Below, one piece after another: positions 33,939 through 42,088 of a stretch of 64,000 nucleotides of DNA. The stretch lies in the NCBI RefSeq assembly GCF_030733385.1, contig NZ_JASHJC010000008.1, positions 157,914 to 221,913 of the forward strand, given 5' to 3'. The position numbers and the translations under genes are program-made. This stretch comes from Roseovarius sp. MMSF_3359. GTDB taxonomy: Bacteria > Pseudomonadota > Alphaproteobacteria > Rhodobacterales > Rhodobacteraceae. Numbering within the stretch: position 1 is the first letter of the stretch; every line of letters starts with the position of its first letter. Under the pieces are notes generated by a model. The model was given only the letters and a program-made list of their open reading frames with translations, had not been told where the DNA came from and did no database searches.

Positions 33939-35033
33939 TCAGTCCGCATCAAGAATAACAATCGAGTCCGGCGACCACGACAGCCAGACGTCGGCACCGG
34001 CCTGCCCCAGATCGGACGCGCCGAGGTTGGGCATCGAAACGGCAACCGGCTCCTCCCGGCCCTGGATCGCGACATAGTGGTGGCTGCGCTCACCGAGATA
34101 GGCGGTGTTGTCCATCTTCCCCGCCACGGTCAGATCGGCGGCAGGTTTTTCGGCGCTCAGTGTAAACTTTTCCGGCCGCAGCGCGATCTGCACCGGCGTC
34201 TCATCGGGTTTGGTCAACTGTTCCACCGGCACCGGGATCGCGCCGAGCCCCTCGACCTCCACCGCGCCAGTGGCCGACCCGTTCCGCCGCACCGTCCCAT
34301 TGAAGAAGTTCATGTTACCGATGAAGCTCGCCACGTCGCGTGTCCGCGGCGTTTCATAAAGACCTTCGGGCGTGTCGACCTGCAGCACCTTGCCACCGGA
34401 CATCACCGCGATCCGGTCCGACAGGGTCAGCGCCTCTTCCTGATCGTGGGTCACAAAGACAAAGGTAATGCCCACCTGGCGTTGCAGCGCGCGCAGCTCA
34501 AGCTGCATCTGATCGCGCAACTGCTTGTCGAGCGCGCCCAGCGGTTCGTCGAGCAGCAGAACCTTGGGCTTGAGAATGAGCGCGCGGGCAAGCGCGATCC
34601 GCTGCCGCTGCCCCCCCGAAAGCTCCGTGGCCTTGCGGCTGCCAAAACCGGGCAGCTTGATAAGCTCCAACATCTCCTCGACCATCTCGTCGCGTTTGGC
34701 CTTGGGCAGTTTCTGCCGACGCAGCCCGTAGGCGATGTTGTCGCGCACATTGAGATGCGGGAAAATCGCATAGCTCTGGAACACCATGTTGACCGGGCGG
34801 TGGTGTGGCGGCACGTCGGACATGGCCTGCCCGTCGATGAAAATCTCGCCATTCGACGTACTTTCGAAACCCGCCAGCATCCGTAGAAGCGTGGTCTTGC
34901 CGCATCCCGACGCACCGAGCAGCGAAAAAAACTCCCCCTTGGCGATATCCATGGACACATCTTCGATCGCCTGGAACGAGCCGAAGAACTTGTTCACGTT
35001 CTGGATGGAGATGAAGGCATCAGCGTTGGTCAT
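33939..35033 (-). CDS. ABC transporter ATP-binding protein (PotA-like), second system
   Basis: This 364-residue ATPase has Walker A (GASGCGKTT), signature (LSGGQRQRIALARA), Walker B (VLLLDEPLGALD), switch His (VTHDQEEAL) and a TOBE domain near the C-terminus. It is the fourth gene of the unit binding protein-PotB-PotC-PotA, 13 bp after the PotC-like gene. It energises uptake of what is, by context, likely a methylated amine or betaine. Confidence 0.92.
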   Translation of the reverse strand: MTNADAFISIQNVNKFFGSFQAIEDVSMDIAKGEFFSLLGASGCGKTTLLRMLAGFESTSNGEIFIDGQAMSDVPPHHRPVNMVFQSYAIFPHLNVRDNIAYGLRRQKLPKAKRDEMVEEMLELIKLPGFGSRKATELSGGQRQRIALARALILKPKVLLLDEPLGALDKQLRDQMQLELRALQRQVGITFVFVTHDQEEALTLSDRIAVMSGGKVLQVDTPEGLYETPRTRDVASFIGNMNFFNGTVRRNGSATGAVEVEGLGAIPVPVEQLTKPDETPVQIALRPEKFTLSAEKPAADLTVAGKMDNTAYLGERSHHYVAIQGREEPVAVSMPNLGASDLGQAGADVWLSWSPDSIVILDAD

Positions 35034-35046
35034 ATGTCGTCACCCA

Positions 35047-35850
35047 TTAGAGCTCGTCCTCTAGCCCGACTCGCCCTATCCGTTGTGCAACGAAGACCAG
35101 GGCAAAGGAGACAAAGAGGATCAGTGATGAAAGCGCCAGAACCGAGGGGAACTCCTGCGGGAACCGCAACTGGCCCCAGATGTACATCGGCAAGGTCGGA
35201 TCCGTTCCAGTGAGGAAGAACGCCATGATGAATTCGTCGAAAGAGATGGTGAAGGTCAAAAGCATGCTTGCGATCACGCCGGGGAAAACCATCGGGAAGG
35301 TCACGCGCCAGAAGGTCCACCAGCCGTTTTCGCCCAGATCGGCAGAGGCCTCTTCCATCGACGGGTCGAACCCTTCGAACCGCGGCAGAAGGGTGGCGAC
35401 TGCAAAGGGCAGGCACACGATCAGATGGCCCACCGTCACCGTGTAGAGCGACAGCGGCACACCCATCCGGCTCATCAGCACCAGAAGTGCGACCCCGAAG
35501 ATGATGCCGGGGATGACCAGCGGCATCATGATGAACGTGACCAGCGCGCTTTTGCCCGGCATCCGGTAGCGGGTGATGGCGCGGGCGGCCACGACACCAA
35601 GGAGCGTCGAGATCAAGGAGACGACGACACCCACCTTGATGCTGTTCCACAGCGCGTTCCAGACCGGCTCACGTGTCCAAAGTTCGCCATACCATTGCAA
35701 GGTGAAACCCTGCAGCGGGAAGCGGACGTAAAGCGAGTCGTTGAAGCTGAACATCGGGATGAAGAGGACCGGCGTGTAAAGCACGATCAGGAAGATCACC
35801 GCGTAGATCTGCAACGGCCGATTGGGGCGTTTGATATATGTGCCACTCAT
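35047..35850 (-). CDS. ABC transporter permease, PotC-like, second system
   Basis: This 267-residue permease has six spans and the EAA loop (EASADLGENGWWTFWRVTFP). ATG 35850 (MSGTYIKRPNRPLQ) overlaps the stop of the PotB-like gene by ATGA; the frame is open further 5' but that stretch is a shadow of the permease before it. It is coupled in translation to the upstream permease. Confidence 0.92.
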   Translation of the reverse strand: MSGTYIKRPNRPLQIYAVIFLIVLYTPVLFIPMFSFNDSLYVRFPLQGFTLQWYGELWTREPVWNALWNSIKVGVVVSLISTLLGVVAARAITRYRMPGKSALVTFIMMPLVIPGIIFGVALLVLMSRMGVPLSLYTVTVGHLIVCLPFAVATLLPRFEGFDPSMEEASADLGENGWWTFWRVTFPMVFPGVIASMLLTFTISFDEFIMAFFLTGTDPTLPMYIWGQLRFPQEFPSVLALSSLILFVSFALVFVAQRIGRVGLEDEL

Positions 35851-36776
35851 GCGATTTTCTCCTGCGCCTTGCGGGTGACGAAGAGGAACACCAGCGCGAT
35901 GGCAGAGATCCAGAGCATCAGCACAATGGAAAGGGTGGCGCCCATGGGCCAATTGTTCACCGCACCGAATTGAAGCTGGATGAAGTTGCCGATCATCGCG
36001 CCATCGGGGCCGCCCAGGAGCGCAGGCGTGATGTAGTCTCCGGTGGTCGGGATGAAGATGAGGAAGGAGGCCGCGATTACGCCGGGCATGGACAGCGGTA
36101 AGGTGATGCGCAGGAAGCGTGTCACCGGTCCGTCACCCAGATCCGTCGCCGCCTCGAGCAGAGATTTGTCGATCTTTTCCAGCGAGACGTAGAGCGGCAG
36201 GATCGCAAAGGCCGCCCAGGCATGGGCCAGGGTGATGATGACAGCGGTCTGACTGTAGAGCAGGAATTCCAGCGGTGCTTCGATCAGGCCGAGTGACATC
36301 AGGCCCGAATTGATGACACCCTCATACCCCAGGATCACCTTCCACGCGAACACCCGCAGCAGGTAGCTTGTCCAGAAGGGCAGCGTCATCAGGATGATCC
36401 ACATCATCTTGTTGCGATGCACATGGAAGGCTACGTAATAGGCCATCGGATAACACAGCAGCACGGTCGCCACCGTCGCCACCCCCGAAATCCAGAATGA
36501 CCGGCTCAGGAGCGCGCCAAAGATCGGCTCGGTCCAGACACGTTGGTAATTGGTGGTGGTCAGGGTGGTGTCGAACCCGAACCCCTCACGGGTCCAGAAA
36601 CTCATCACCAGGAGGATGATGAACGGCACCAGGATGCCCACCGTCATGATCACCATTGTCGGCGACATCAGCAGGTAGCCGCGCAATGTCTCGTTCCGGT
36701 GCAACAGGCCACCCAGACGCGAACCCTTGTAGGGTGTCGGATCTGCCTTGGCTTGCGAAAGAGATGTTTCTGCCAT
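35847..36776 (-). CDS. ABC transporter permease, PotB-like, second system
   Basis: This 309-residue permease has a cytoplasmic N-terminal extension of about 30 residues, six membrane spans and the EAA loop (EAATDLGDGPVTRFLRITLP). ATG 36776 (MAETSLSQAKADPTPY) is preferred; the ribosome-binding site is weak (GAGCACCTGAA), as might be expected for a gene behind a partial terminator. It partners with the PotC-like permease. Confidence 0.9.
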   Translation of the reverse strand: MAETSLSQAKADPTPYKGSRLGGLLHRNETLRGYLLMSPTMVIMTVGILVPFIILLVMSFWTREGFGFDTTLTTTNYQRVWTEPIFGALLSRSFWISGVATVATVLLCYPMAYYVAFHVHRNKMMWIILMTLPFWTSYLLRVFAWKVILGYEGVINSGLMSLGLIEAPLEFLLYSQTAVIITLAHAWAAFAILPLYVSLEKIDKSLLEAATDLGDGPVTRFLRITLPLSMPGVIAASFLIFIPTTGDYITPALLGGPDGAMIGNFIQLQFGAVNNWPMGATLSIVLMLWISAIALVFLFVTRKAQEKIA

Positions 36777-36800
36777 CAGTTCAGGTGCTCGCGCGACATC

Positions 36801-36838
36801 AAAAATTTGGCCCGCCGGCGATGTGCCAACGGGCCAAA
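36801..36838 (-). terminator. Intrinsic terminator between potD-like and potB-like genes
   Basis: TTTGGCCCG (36806-36814) and CGGGCCAAA (36830-36838) form a perfect 9-bp stem, 12 bp past the binding-protein stop. On the minus strand it is followed directly by TTTTT (36805-36801). This is the best textbook intrinsic terminator in the window, yet it lies inside an operon, so it probably lets only part of the transcripts continue. Confidence 0.75.
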
Positions 36839-36850
36839 GGGGGTGATTTA

Positions 36851-37975
36851 TCAGAACCCGGCTTTGATCTGTTCGAAGGTCTCGTTCATCCGGGTTTCCC
36901 ACTCCTGCGATTGCGGGATCTGGAAATGCCCGGCTTCGAGGACATCCGCCGGGTTCTTGCTCAGGCCCAGGTTGGCGAGCGTTTCGGCGTCGAACTCGTT
37001 GAAGGATTTGGCATTGGAATGACCATAGCCGTAATCGTTGATCATGAACTTGCCGGAGTCGACGCTCAGCAGGGAATCGATCACGTCATAGGCACGGTCC
37101 AGGTTGGGGGCGTCCTTGTGCACCATCAGGCCACACACCCAGGTCAGCGCCCCCTCCTTGGGATTGGCGAACTTGACCGGCACCCCTTCGGACTGCAGCA
37201 GGGTGGCCGAGCTGTTCCATGTCATCGCGGCGGCCATCTCACCGGACGACAACGCCTGCTCCAGCGTTGTCGTGTCATCGGTATAGACGCGGATCAACGG
37301 GCGTTGTTCGCGCATTACGGCAGCGATCTTTTCGAAGGCTTCGTCGGTCGCGATATCTGACATCGGAACACCGGCCTTGATCGCGCCGCACCACCAGGCG
37401 TCGCCACCCGACGCAAGCGACCCCAACCGGCCCGTGTAGCGTTTATCCCAAAGCATATCCCAGCTTTCGTCGCCCTCCAGCTCAAAGAGGTCCGTGCGAT
37501 AGGTCACCGATGTCTGCCCCCAATCGAAGGGCGTCATCCATATCTTGCCGCCATCGGCCTGGTTGCCCGGCAGGTCCACAAGTTCGGGAATGACATCGGG
37601 CCAGTTGCTGAGGCGCGATGTGTCGATCGGCTGGAACAAGCCGGTCTTGACCCAGCGCGGCATCCCCGAATTGCACGGGTGCGACACGTCCACCACGAAG
37701 CCACCCCGCATCTTGGTCAGCGCTTCTTCGGAACCCCCGAAGATCGAGAAATTCGGCAGTTCACCGTGCTTTTCCTGGTAAGGTACGAAAAGCTCCGGAA
37801 TGTCATATCCACCCCATGTGAAATAAGACGCCTGATCCTCGGCTGCGGCCATCGCGCGCCTGGTTCCGGCTGGTACGGTCGCCATGGCCACCCCGGCCGA
37901 CAGCAACCCTCTTGTAAATGCGCGACGGCTCAGCTTGCCTTCGCGAACGGAACCCAATTGGTCAACTACATCCAT
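36851..37975 (-). CDS. Extracellular solute-binding protein, PotD-like, second system, Tat-type signal
   Basis: This 374-residue binding protein has a pre-sequence and twin-arginine signal (KLSRRAFTRGLLSAGVAMAT, about residues 15-34; cleavage near AMA-AA). The mature domain has PotD-like blocks (SYFTWGGYDIPELFVPY, FGGSEEALTKMRGG, PFDWGQTSVTYRTDLF). ATG 37975 is chosen for AAGGGAG 10 nt upstream; the open frame before it lacks family sequence. It is the first gene of the nine-gene operon that ends with the ferritin-like and CxxC proteins. Confidence 0.92.
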   Translation of the reverse strand: MDVVDQLGSVREGKLSRRAFTRGLLSAGVAMATVPAGTRRAMAAAEDQASYFTWGGYDIPELFVPYQEKHGELPNFSIFGGSEEALTKMRGGFVVDVSHPCNSGMPRWVKTGLFQPIDTSRLSNWPDVIPELVDLPGNQADGGKIWMTPFDWGQTSVTYRTDLFELEGDESWDMLWDKRYTGRLGSLASGGDAWWCGAIKAGVPMSDIATDEAFEKIAAVMREQRPLIRVYTDDTTTLEQALSSGEMAAAMTWNSSATLLQSEGVPVKFANPKEGALTWVCGLMVHKDAPNLDRAYDVIDSLLSVDSGKFMINDYGYGHSNAKSFNEFDAETLANLGLSKNPADVLEAGHFQIPQSQEWETRMNETFEQIKAGF

Positions 37976-38107
37976 GTCAGTCTGATCTCCCTTTAGGCCC
38001 CGCACCGCATCCCCCGGCTCTGGTGCCCATTTGTTTTTCCAACCCGCTCTGACCCGCGACCGCAACGGAATTGGCAGATTGACTTTTTGACGTCTTGCGG
38101 TCATTCC

Positions 38108-38125
38108 ATTGAATGATCATTCAAT
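38108..38125. promoter_or_regulatory. Perfect 18-bp palindrome, probable BetI-like operator
   Basis: ATTGAATGATCATTCAAT reads identically on both strands. Its half-site resembles the ATTGAAC/TG half-site reported for BetI operators. It lies in the spacer between the divergent transporter-demethylase operon and the bicupin-oxidase genes and directly abuts a predicted -10 element of the minus-strand promoter, a position where a bound repressor would block initiation. Confidence 0.75.
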
Positions 38126-38153
38126 CATTTATGGACCAAGCCACTCAAGTCAA
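38126..38153 (-). promoter_or_regulatory. Promoter of the nine-gene transporter-demethylase operon
   Basis: On the minus strand TTGACT (38153-38148) and TAAATG (38131-38126) are 16 bp apart. The predicted start of transcription falls within the adjacent palindrome. The 5' leader to ATG 37975 would be about 140 nt and holds no further recognisable element. Confidence 0.5.
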
Positions 38154-38248
38154 GTTTTTTGCGCCTCACAGGGCTGAGGCCAGGAAAAAGCCTAGGAAAA
38201 AGGCTGTTTTGCAGTGGCGGCGATGGAGACAAAGGAGAGGCAACCGCC

Positions 38249-39001
38249 ATGAAATCGCGCCAACGAATCGTCCGCCTTTCTCCAAATGGCCCCGACGGTC
38301 TTGACCCGATGACGCTTGATCCTGCGGATTTTGCCACCCCGCCCGAGGCGCAGAATGTGCATGTCTATTTTCAAGACGACGAGTTGGGTTTGAGTGTTGG
38401 CGTCTGGGACACCACCACCATGCAGGAGGCTTTCGGCCCCTATCCGGGGGACGAGTTCATCGTCGTTCTTGAGGGCCATTTCAGGATGCTTGACGCGGAT
38501 GGCGACGGCGTTCCGGCGCAGCAGGGTCAAAGCGTGATTTTCCGTAATGGCGCGCCGGTCAGTTGGAAGCAGGACGGGTATCTCAAGAAGTTCTACATCA
38601 CCTATCTCGACCCCCGCGCCCCGACGCCTGCTGTCGAATGCGCCAACGGCGGCATCATTGCGCTGGACCCGGACCAGACCCTGACCGACGCTGACCTTTT
38701 GACCGACACTAGGACGCCGCAACGGGAAAAGGTGTTCTTCACCAACGACCACCGCAATTTCGAAGTCGGCCTATGGGACACGCAAACGCTGCAAACCGAA
38801 ATGGCCCCCTTTGAAAGCCACGAATTCTGCCAGGTTCTCGATGGAGAAGTCACGCTGACCGAAGACAACGGCACAGCTCATCATTTCAAAACTGGCGATG
38901 TGTTTTTCGTTCCAGCAGGCACCGTTTGCGCCTGGAACGTCCCCGCCTATCTCAGGAAATACTATGCAACGCTTGATCCATCCATACGCCCAGGAGGGTA
39001 A
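38249..39001 (+). CDS. Bicupin protein (DUF861-like)
   Basis: This 250-residue protein has two cupin units. The first is near residues 35-110 (LGLSVGVWDTTTMQEAFGPY, GDEFIVVLEGHFRML) and the second near 165-240 (NFEVGLWDTQTLQTEMAPFE, SHEFCQVLDGEVTL). Each resembles the (S)-ureidoglycine-type/DUF861 cupin. It has no signal peptide. ATG 38249 follows AAAGGAGAGG. It is divergent from the BetI-like operon and precedes the monoamine oxidase gene by 3 bp. Such cupins in amine-degradation clusters may be sensors or enzymes; the role is unknown. Confidence 0.8.
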   Translation: MKSRQRIVRLSPNGPDGLDPMTLDPADFATPPEAQNVHVYFQDDELGLSVGVWDTTTMQEAFGPYPGDEFIVVLEGHFRMLDADGDGVPAQQGQSVIFRNGAPVSWKQDGYLKKFYITYLDPRAPTPAVECANGGIIALDPDQTLTDADLLTDTRTPQREKVFFTNDHRNFEVGLWDTQTLQTEMAPFESHEFCQVLDGEVTLTEDNGTAHHFKTGDVFFVPAGTVCAWNVPAYLRKYYATLDPSIRPGG

Positions 39002-39004
39002 TCC

Positions 39005-40336
39005 ATGTCTACACATATCGGACGCCGCGCCGTCTTGGCCGGTCTGACCATGGCCGGTGCAACGCCGCTTCTGGCGCAAAACCTGCCGAGTGATCCCGAT
39101 GTCGTCATCGTCGGTGCCGGGGCCGCCGGTCTTCAGGCCGGGCGCACGCTGCAGCACAAGGGGATCTCGTTCGTGATCGTCGAGGCGGCCACCCGTGTCG
39201 GCGGCCGCGCCTATACCGAAAGCGCGACCTTCGGCGCGCCGGTCGATCACGGCTGTTCCTGGATATCGGGCTCAGACAACAACGCTTTCACGCGCATCGG
39301 CAACGAGGGCGGGTTTACCCTTGTCAATCACACCAGCGCCGGAACCGACCTGTTCGACCTCGAAGGGAACCGTGCCGATGACGATGAATGGGCCGCCTAT
39401 GACCGCGCCTGGGGGGCGATCGAGCGTCCCATGAACAAGGCCGGGCAGGCGGGCAAAGATGTAGCGGCCTCGACCGTCATCCCCGACATCCCCTATGGCG
39501 CCTCGGTCCAGTCCTGGTCCGGTGCCATGGACTATGGGGTGGATTTCGATCAGATTTCGACCGCCGATTACTGGAACGGAACCTCAAGTCAGCCCAGCTA
39601 CATCGTCAAGGAGGGTCTTGGCGCCGTGGTGGCAACGCTGGCCGACGGTCTTCCGATTTCGCTTGGCACCAAGGTTACCGCCATCGACACATCCGGCGCG
39701 GGGGTGTCGGTCGAGACCTCCAATGGCACGATCCGCGCCAAGGCCTGTCTTCTGACGGTATCGACCGGCGTGTTGAACGCAGGCCACATCAAGTTCACAC
39801 CCGAGTTGCCCGATTGGAAACAGCAGGCCGCTGCCGACATCCCGATGGGCCTCCTGATGAAGGTGCCGCTGCTTTTCGACGGTGCGCGGCTTGACCTTGG
39901 TGAAAACAACTGGGTCACCTACCGCATCCCCGAAGATCAACCGGGCGAGGCCTGTTACTTTGTCGCCTGGCCGTGCGGGCACGACTATCTCTTTGGCAAT
40001 ATCGGCGGGCGCTTTGCATGGGAACTATACGGCGCCGGGCAACAAGCCGTGGTGGATTACGCGCTTGAGCAACTCGTGCGCCTGGTCGGCAGCGATGCGC
40101 GCAAGCATTTCGTGCAGGGATTTGCCACGGATTGGGCAGACAACCCGCTGACGCTGGGGGCTTATGGTGCGGTCCGCCCGGGTGCCTGGGGCGCGCGGGA
40201 AAAACTCGGGCAACCCATTGATGAAAAACTCTATTTCGCGGGCGAGGCGATCGGCGGTTCGGTCTCGGCACTGGTCAACGGGGCGTATTACAGCGGCCAT
40301 GCCAACGCCAAGACGATCGCAAAGAAACTGGCCTAA
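39005..40336 (+). CDS. Flavin monoamine oxidase, Tat-like signal
   Basis: This 443-residue FAD-dependent amine oxidase has the ADP-binding motif VVIVGAGAAGLQAGR with a downstream acidic end (FVIVEAATRVGGRAYTE), the family block 'VDHGCSWISGSDNNAFT' and the C-terminal FAD block (LYFAGEAIGGSVSALVNGAY). The first 24 residues (GRRAVLAGLTMAGATPLLAQ) look like a twin-arginine export signal, so it may act in the periplasm. Substrates would be primary or secondary amines. It is translationally close to the bicupin gene (GGAGGG inside its end) and overlaps the convergent DUF6614 gene by 4 bp. Confidence 0.9.
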   Translation: MSTHIGRRAVLAGLTMAGATPLLAQNLPSDPDVVIVGAGAAGLQAGRTLQHKGISFVIVEAATRVGGRAYTESATFGAPVDHGCSWISGSDNNAFTRIGNEGGFTLVNHTSAGTDLFDLEGNRADDDEWAAYDRAWGAIERPMNKAGQAGKDVAASTVIPDIPYGASVQSWSGAMDYGVDFDQISTADYWNGTSSQPSYIVKEGLGAVVATLADGLPISLGTKVTAIDTSGAGVSVETSNGTIRAKACLLTVSTGVLNAGHIKFTPELPDWKQQAAADIPMGLLMKVPLLFDGARLDLGENNWVTYRIPEDQPGEACYFVAWPCGHDYLFGNIGGRFAWELYGAGQQAVVDYALEQLVRLVGSDARKHFVQGFATDWADNPLTLGAYGAVRPGAWGAREKLGQPIDEKLYFAGEAIGGSVSALVNGAYYSGHANAKTIAKKLA

Positions 40337-40665
40337 CTCTGCTGCCAGAAGGTGAAAACAGGATCATGAACAAGACCGAAAACACCTGCATGCAACCGGC
40401 CAAGAGGTTGTGCGCGCGCCTCAATCGCATCCCAGGCCAGATCGGCCTGCGCCTTGTCGCGAAAGCCGATCACCGCCATCAGGTTGTGCGCGCGCACATC
40501 ATCGGTATCATAGCCCGATTGAGGCTCGCGATTGAAAAGCGGGCCGACAGATACCGCCAGATCCTCGTCGATCAGATAGGCGCCGAAAGCCGCCCAGGCC
40601 GCGTCGAACCGCGCGCGATCCACGCCGGGTTTCAGGTCGAACTGGTTGAGCAACTGATAGGTCAT
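40333..40665 (-). CDS. DUF6614-like small protein
   Basis: This 110-residue protein is likely a ferredoxin-like alpha/beta fold of the dimeric barrel kind (MTYQLLNQFDLKPGVDRARF, HNLMAVIGFRDKAQADLAWD). ATG 40665 is chosen because the frame before it overlaps the start region of the PuuB-like gene. It is encoded opposite to its neighbours, with its stop overlapping the monoamine oxidase stop. It is divergent from the PuuB-like gene by 77 bp. The function is unknown. Confidence 0.65.
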   Translation of the reverse strand: MTYQLLNQFDLKPGVDRARFDAAWAAFGAYLIDEDLAVSVGPLFNREPQSGYDTDDVRAHNLMAVIGFRDKAQADLAWDAIEARAQPLGRLHAGVFGLVHDPVFTFWQQS

Positions 40666-40742
40666 GCCGGGCGCCCCCACGCGCTTCTTCCGGTCAAGGC
40701 TGCGGCGGTTTGCGGGGCAACGCAAGCAGGAAAACGACACTT

Positions 40743-42035
40743 ATGATCCAGAACGAACGCCCGGTCATCGCCAACTCGCTCTGGACGGCCACGGCAAACC
40801 GCGTCCCGGATTATCCCGTTCTGGAAGGGACGCAAACGGCCGATGTTGCCGTGATCGGCGGTGGTTTCACCGGCCTTTCGGCGGCGTTGCATCTTGCGGA
40901 GGCGGGCGCCAACGTGACGCTCCTCGAAGCGCAGCAGCCGGGCTGGGGCGCATCCGGGCGCAATGGCGGACAGATCAATGTCGGGCTCTACGACCCGCCC
41001 AGTGTCATTCGCCGGAAATTCGGCGACGAGCACGGCAACCGCATGATCGACATGTCCGGCAATGCGGGTGATCTGGTGTTCGACCTGATCGAAAAACACC
41101 GGATCGAGTGCAACGCCATCCGTCCCGGGTGGATACGGGCAGCGCATACGCCCAAAACCCTGCGCGAGTTGCACGCTTTGGCCGAGGAATGGCAGGCGCT
41201 TGGCGCCAATGTCGAAAAGATCGACCGCGACAAGATCACCCGCCTCACCGGCACGGATGTCTATCTGGGCGGTCTGGTCGATCATCGCGGCGGCAACCTG
41301 CAACCCCTGAACTTCGCGCTCGGCCTGGCGGAGGCCGCCGACCGTCTGGGGGCGACGCTTCACGGGCAATCCCCCGTTTCCGCCATAGACCGGGTGGCTG
41401 CCGGCTATACCCTACATGCCGGTCGTGGCACCGTGACCGCGCCACAGGTTTTGATCTGCACCAACGCCTATTCCGGCGACTTGCACAAACCACTGGCAAA
41501 ATCGGTGCTGCCGGTCCGCTCGGTCCAGGTGGCAACCAAACCGCTTTCCGACAATATCCGCGCGTCGATCCTGCCTGATCTGCATGCGCTCTCCGACGCG
41601 CGTCGCCTGCTGCTCTATTTCCGGCTCGACGCCGATGGTCGTTTCCTCATGGGCGGGCGCGGGACGTATAACGACCATTCCACCCGCCGCCAGCTCGACC
41701 GCCTCCGCCGGGTCAGCCGGACGTTCTTTCCACAGCTTGCCGACAGTGAATGGGAATACGCCTGGGGCGGCCTCGTCGGTCTAACCCGGGATCACTACGC
41801 CCACCTGCACGAGATTTCACCCGGCCTGAAGGCGGGCCTGGGTTTCAACGGACGGGGGGTCGCGATCGCCACGGCCATGGGGCGCGTTTTGTCGAGATGG
41901 GCACTGGGCGCGCATAATGACGACCTGGCCTTTCCGGTGACCTCGATCAAACCCCTGCCCCTCTCCTTCGCGCGGCAGACGATGGTCGAGGCTGAAATCC
42001 TCCGGCTCAGATTCCTCGACAAGATGGGATTGTGA
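40743..42035 (+). CDS. FAD-dependent oxidoreductase, gamma-glutamylputrescine oxidase (PuuB)-like
   Basis: This 430-residue DAO-family flavoenzyme has the dinucleotide motif VAVIGGGFTGLSAALHLAEA and the block 'GWGASGRNGGQINVGLYDPP', typical of PuuB/OrdL-type enzymes. It ends with a conserved tail (GLGFNGRGVAIATAMGRVLS). These enzymes oxidise secondary or gamma-glutamylated amines to aldehydes with H2O2 formation. ATG 40743 has AGGAAAA before it. It is followed by an aminotransferase, as in polyamine and amino-acid degradation clusters. The exact substrate is not readable. Confidence 0.88.
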   Translation: MIQNERPVIANSLWTATANRVPDYPVLEGTQTADVAVIGGGFTGLSAALHLAEAGANVTLLEAQQPGWGASGRNGGQINVGLYDPPSVIRRKFGDEHGNRMIDMSGNAGDLVFDLIEKHRIECNAIRPGWIRAAHTPKTLRELHALAEEWQALGANVEKIDRDKITRLTGTDVYLGGLVDHRGGNLQPLNFALGLAEAADRLGATLHGQSPVSAIDRVAAGYTLHAGRGTVTAPQVLICTNAYSGDLHKPLAKSVLPVRSVQVATKPLSDNIRASILPDLHALSDARRLLLYFRLDADGRFLMGGRGTYNDHSTRRQLDRLRRVSRTFFPQLADSEWEYAWGGLVGLTRDHYAHLHEISPGLKAGLGFNGRGVAIATAMGRVLSRWALGAHNDDLAFPVTSIKPLPLSFARQTMVEAEILRLRFLDKMGL

Positions 42036-42088
42036 GGGCTCGACCGACTGCCGAACGAACGAATGCAACACTGCAACAGGGGATGAAA

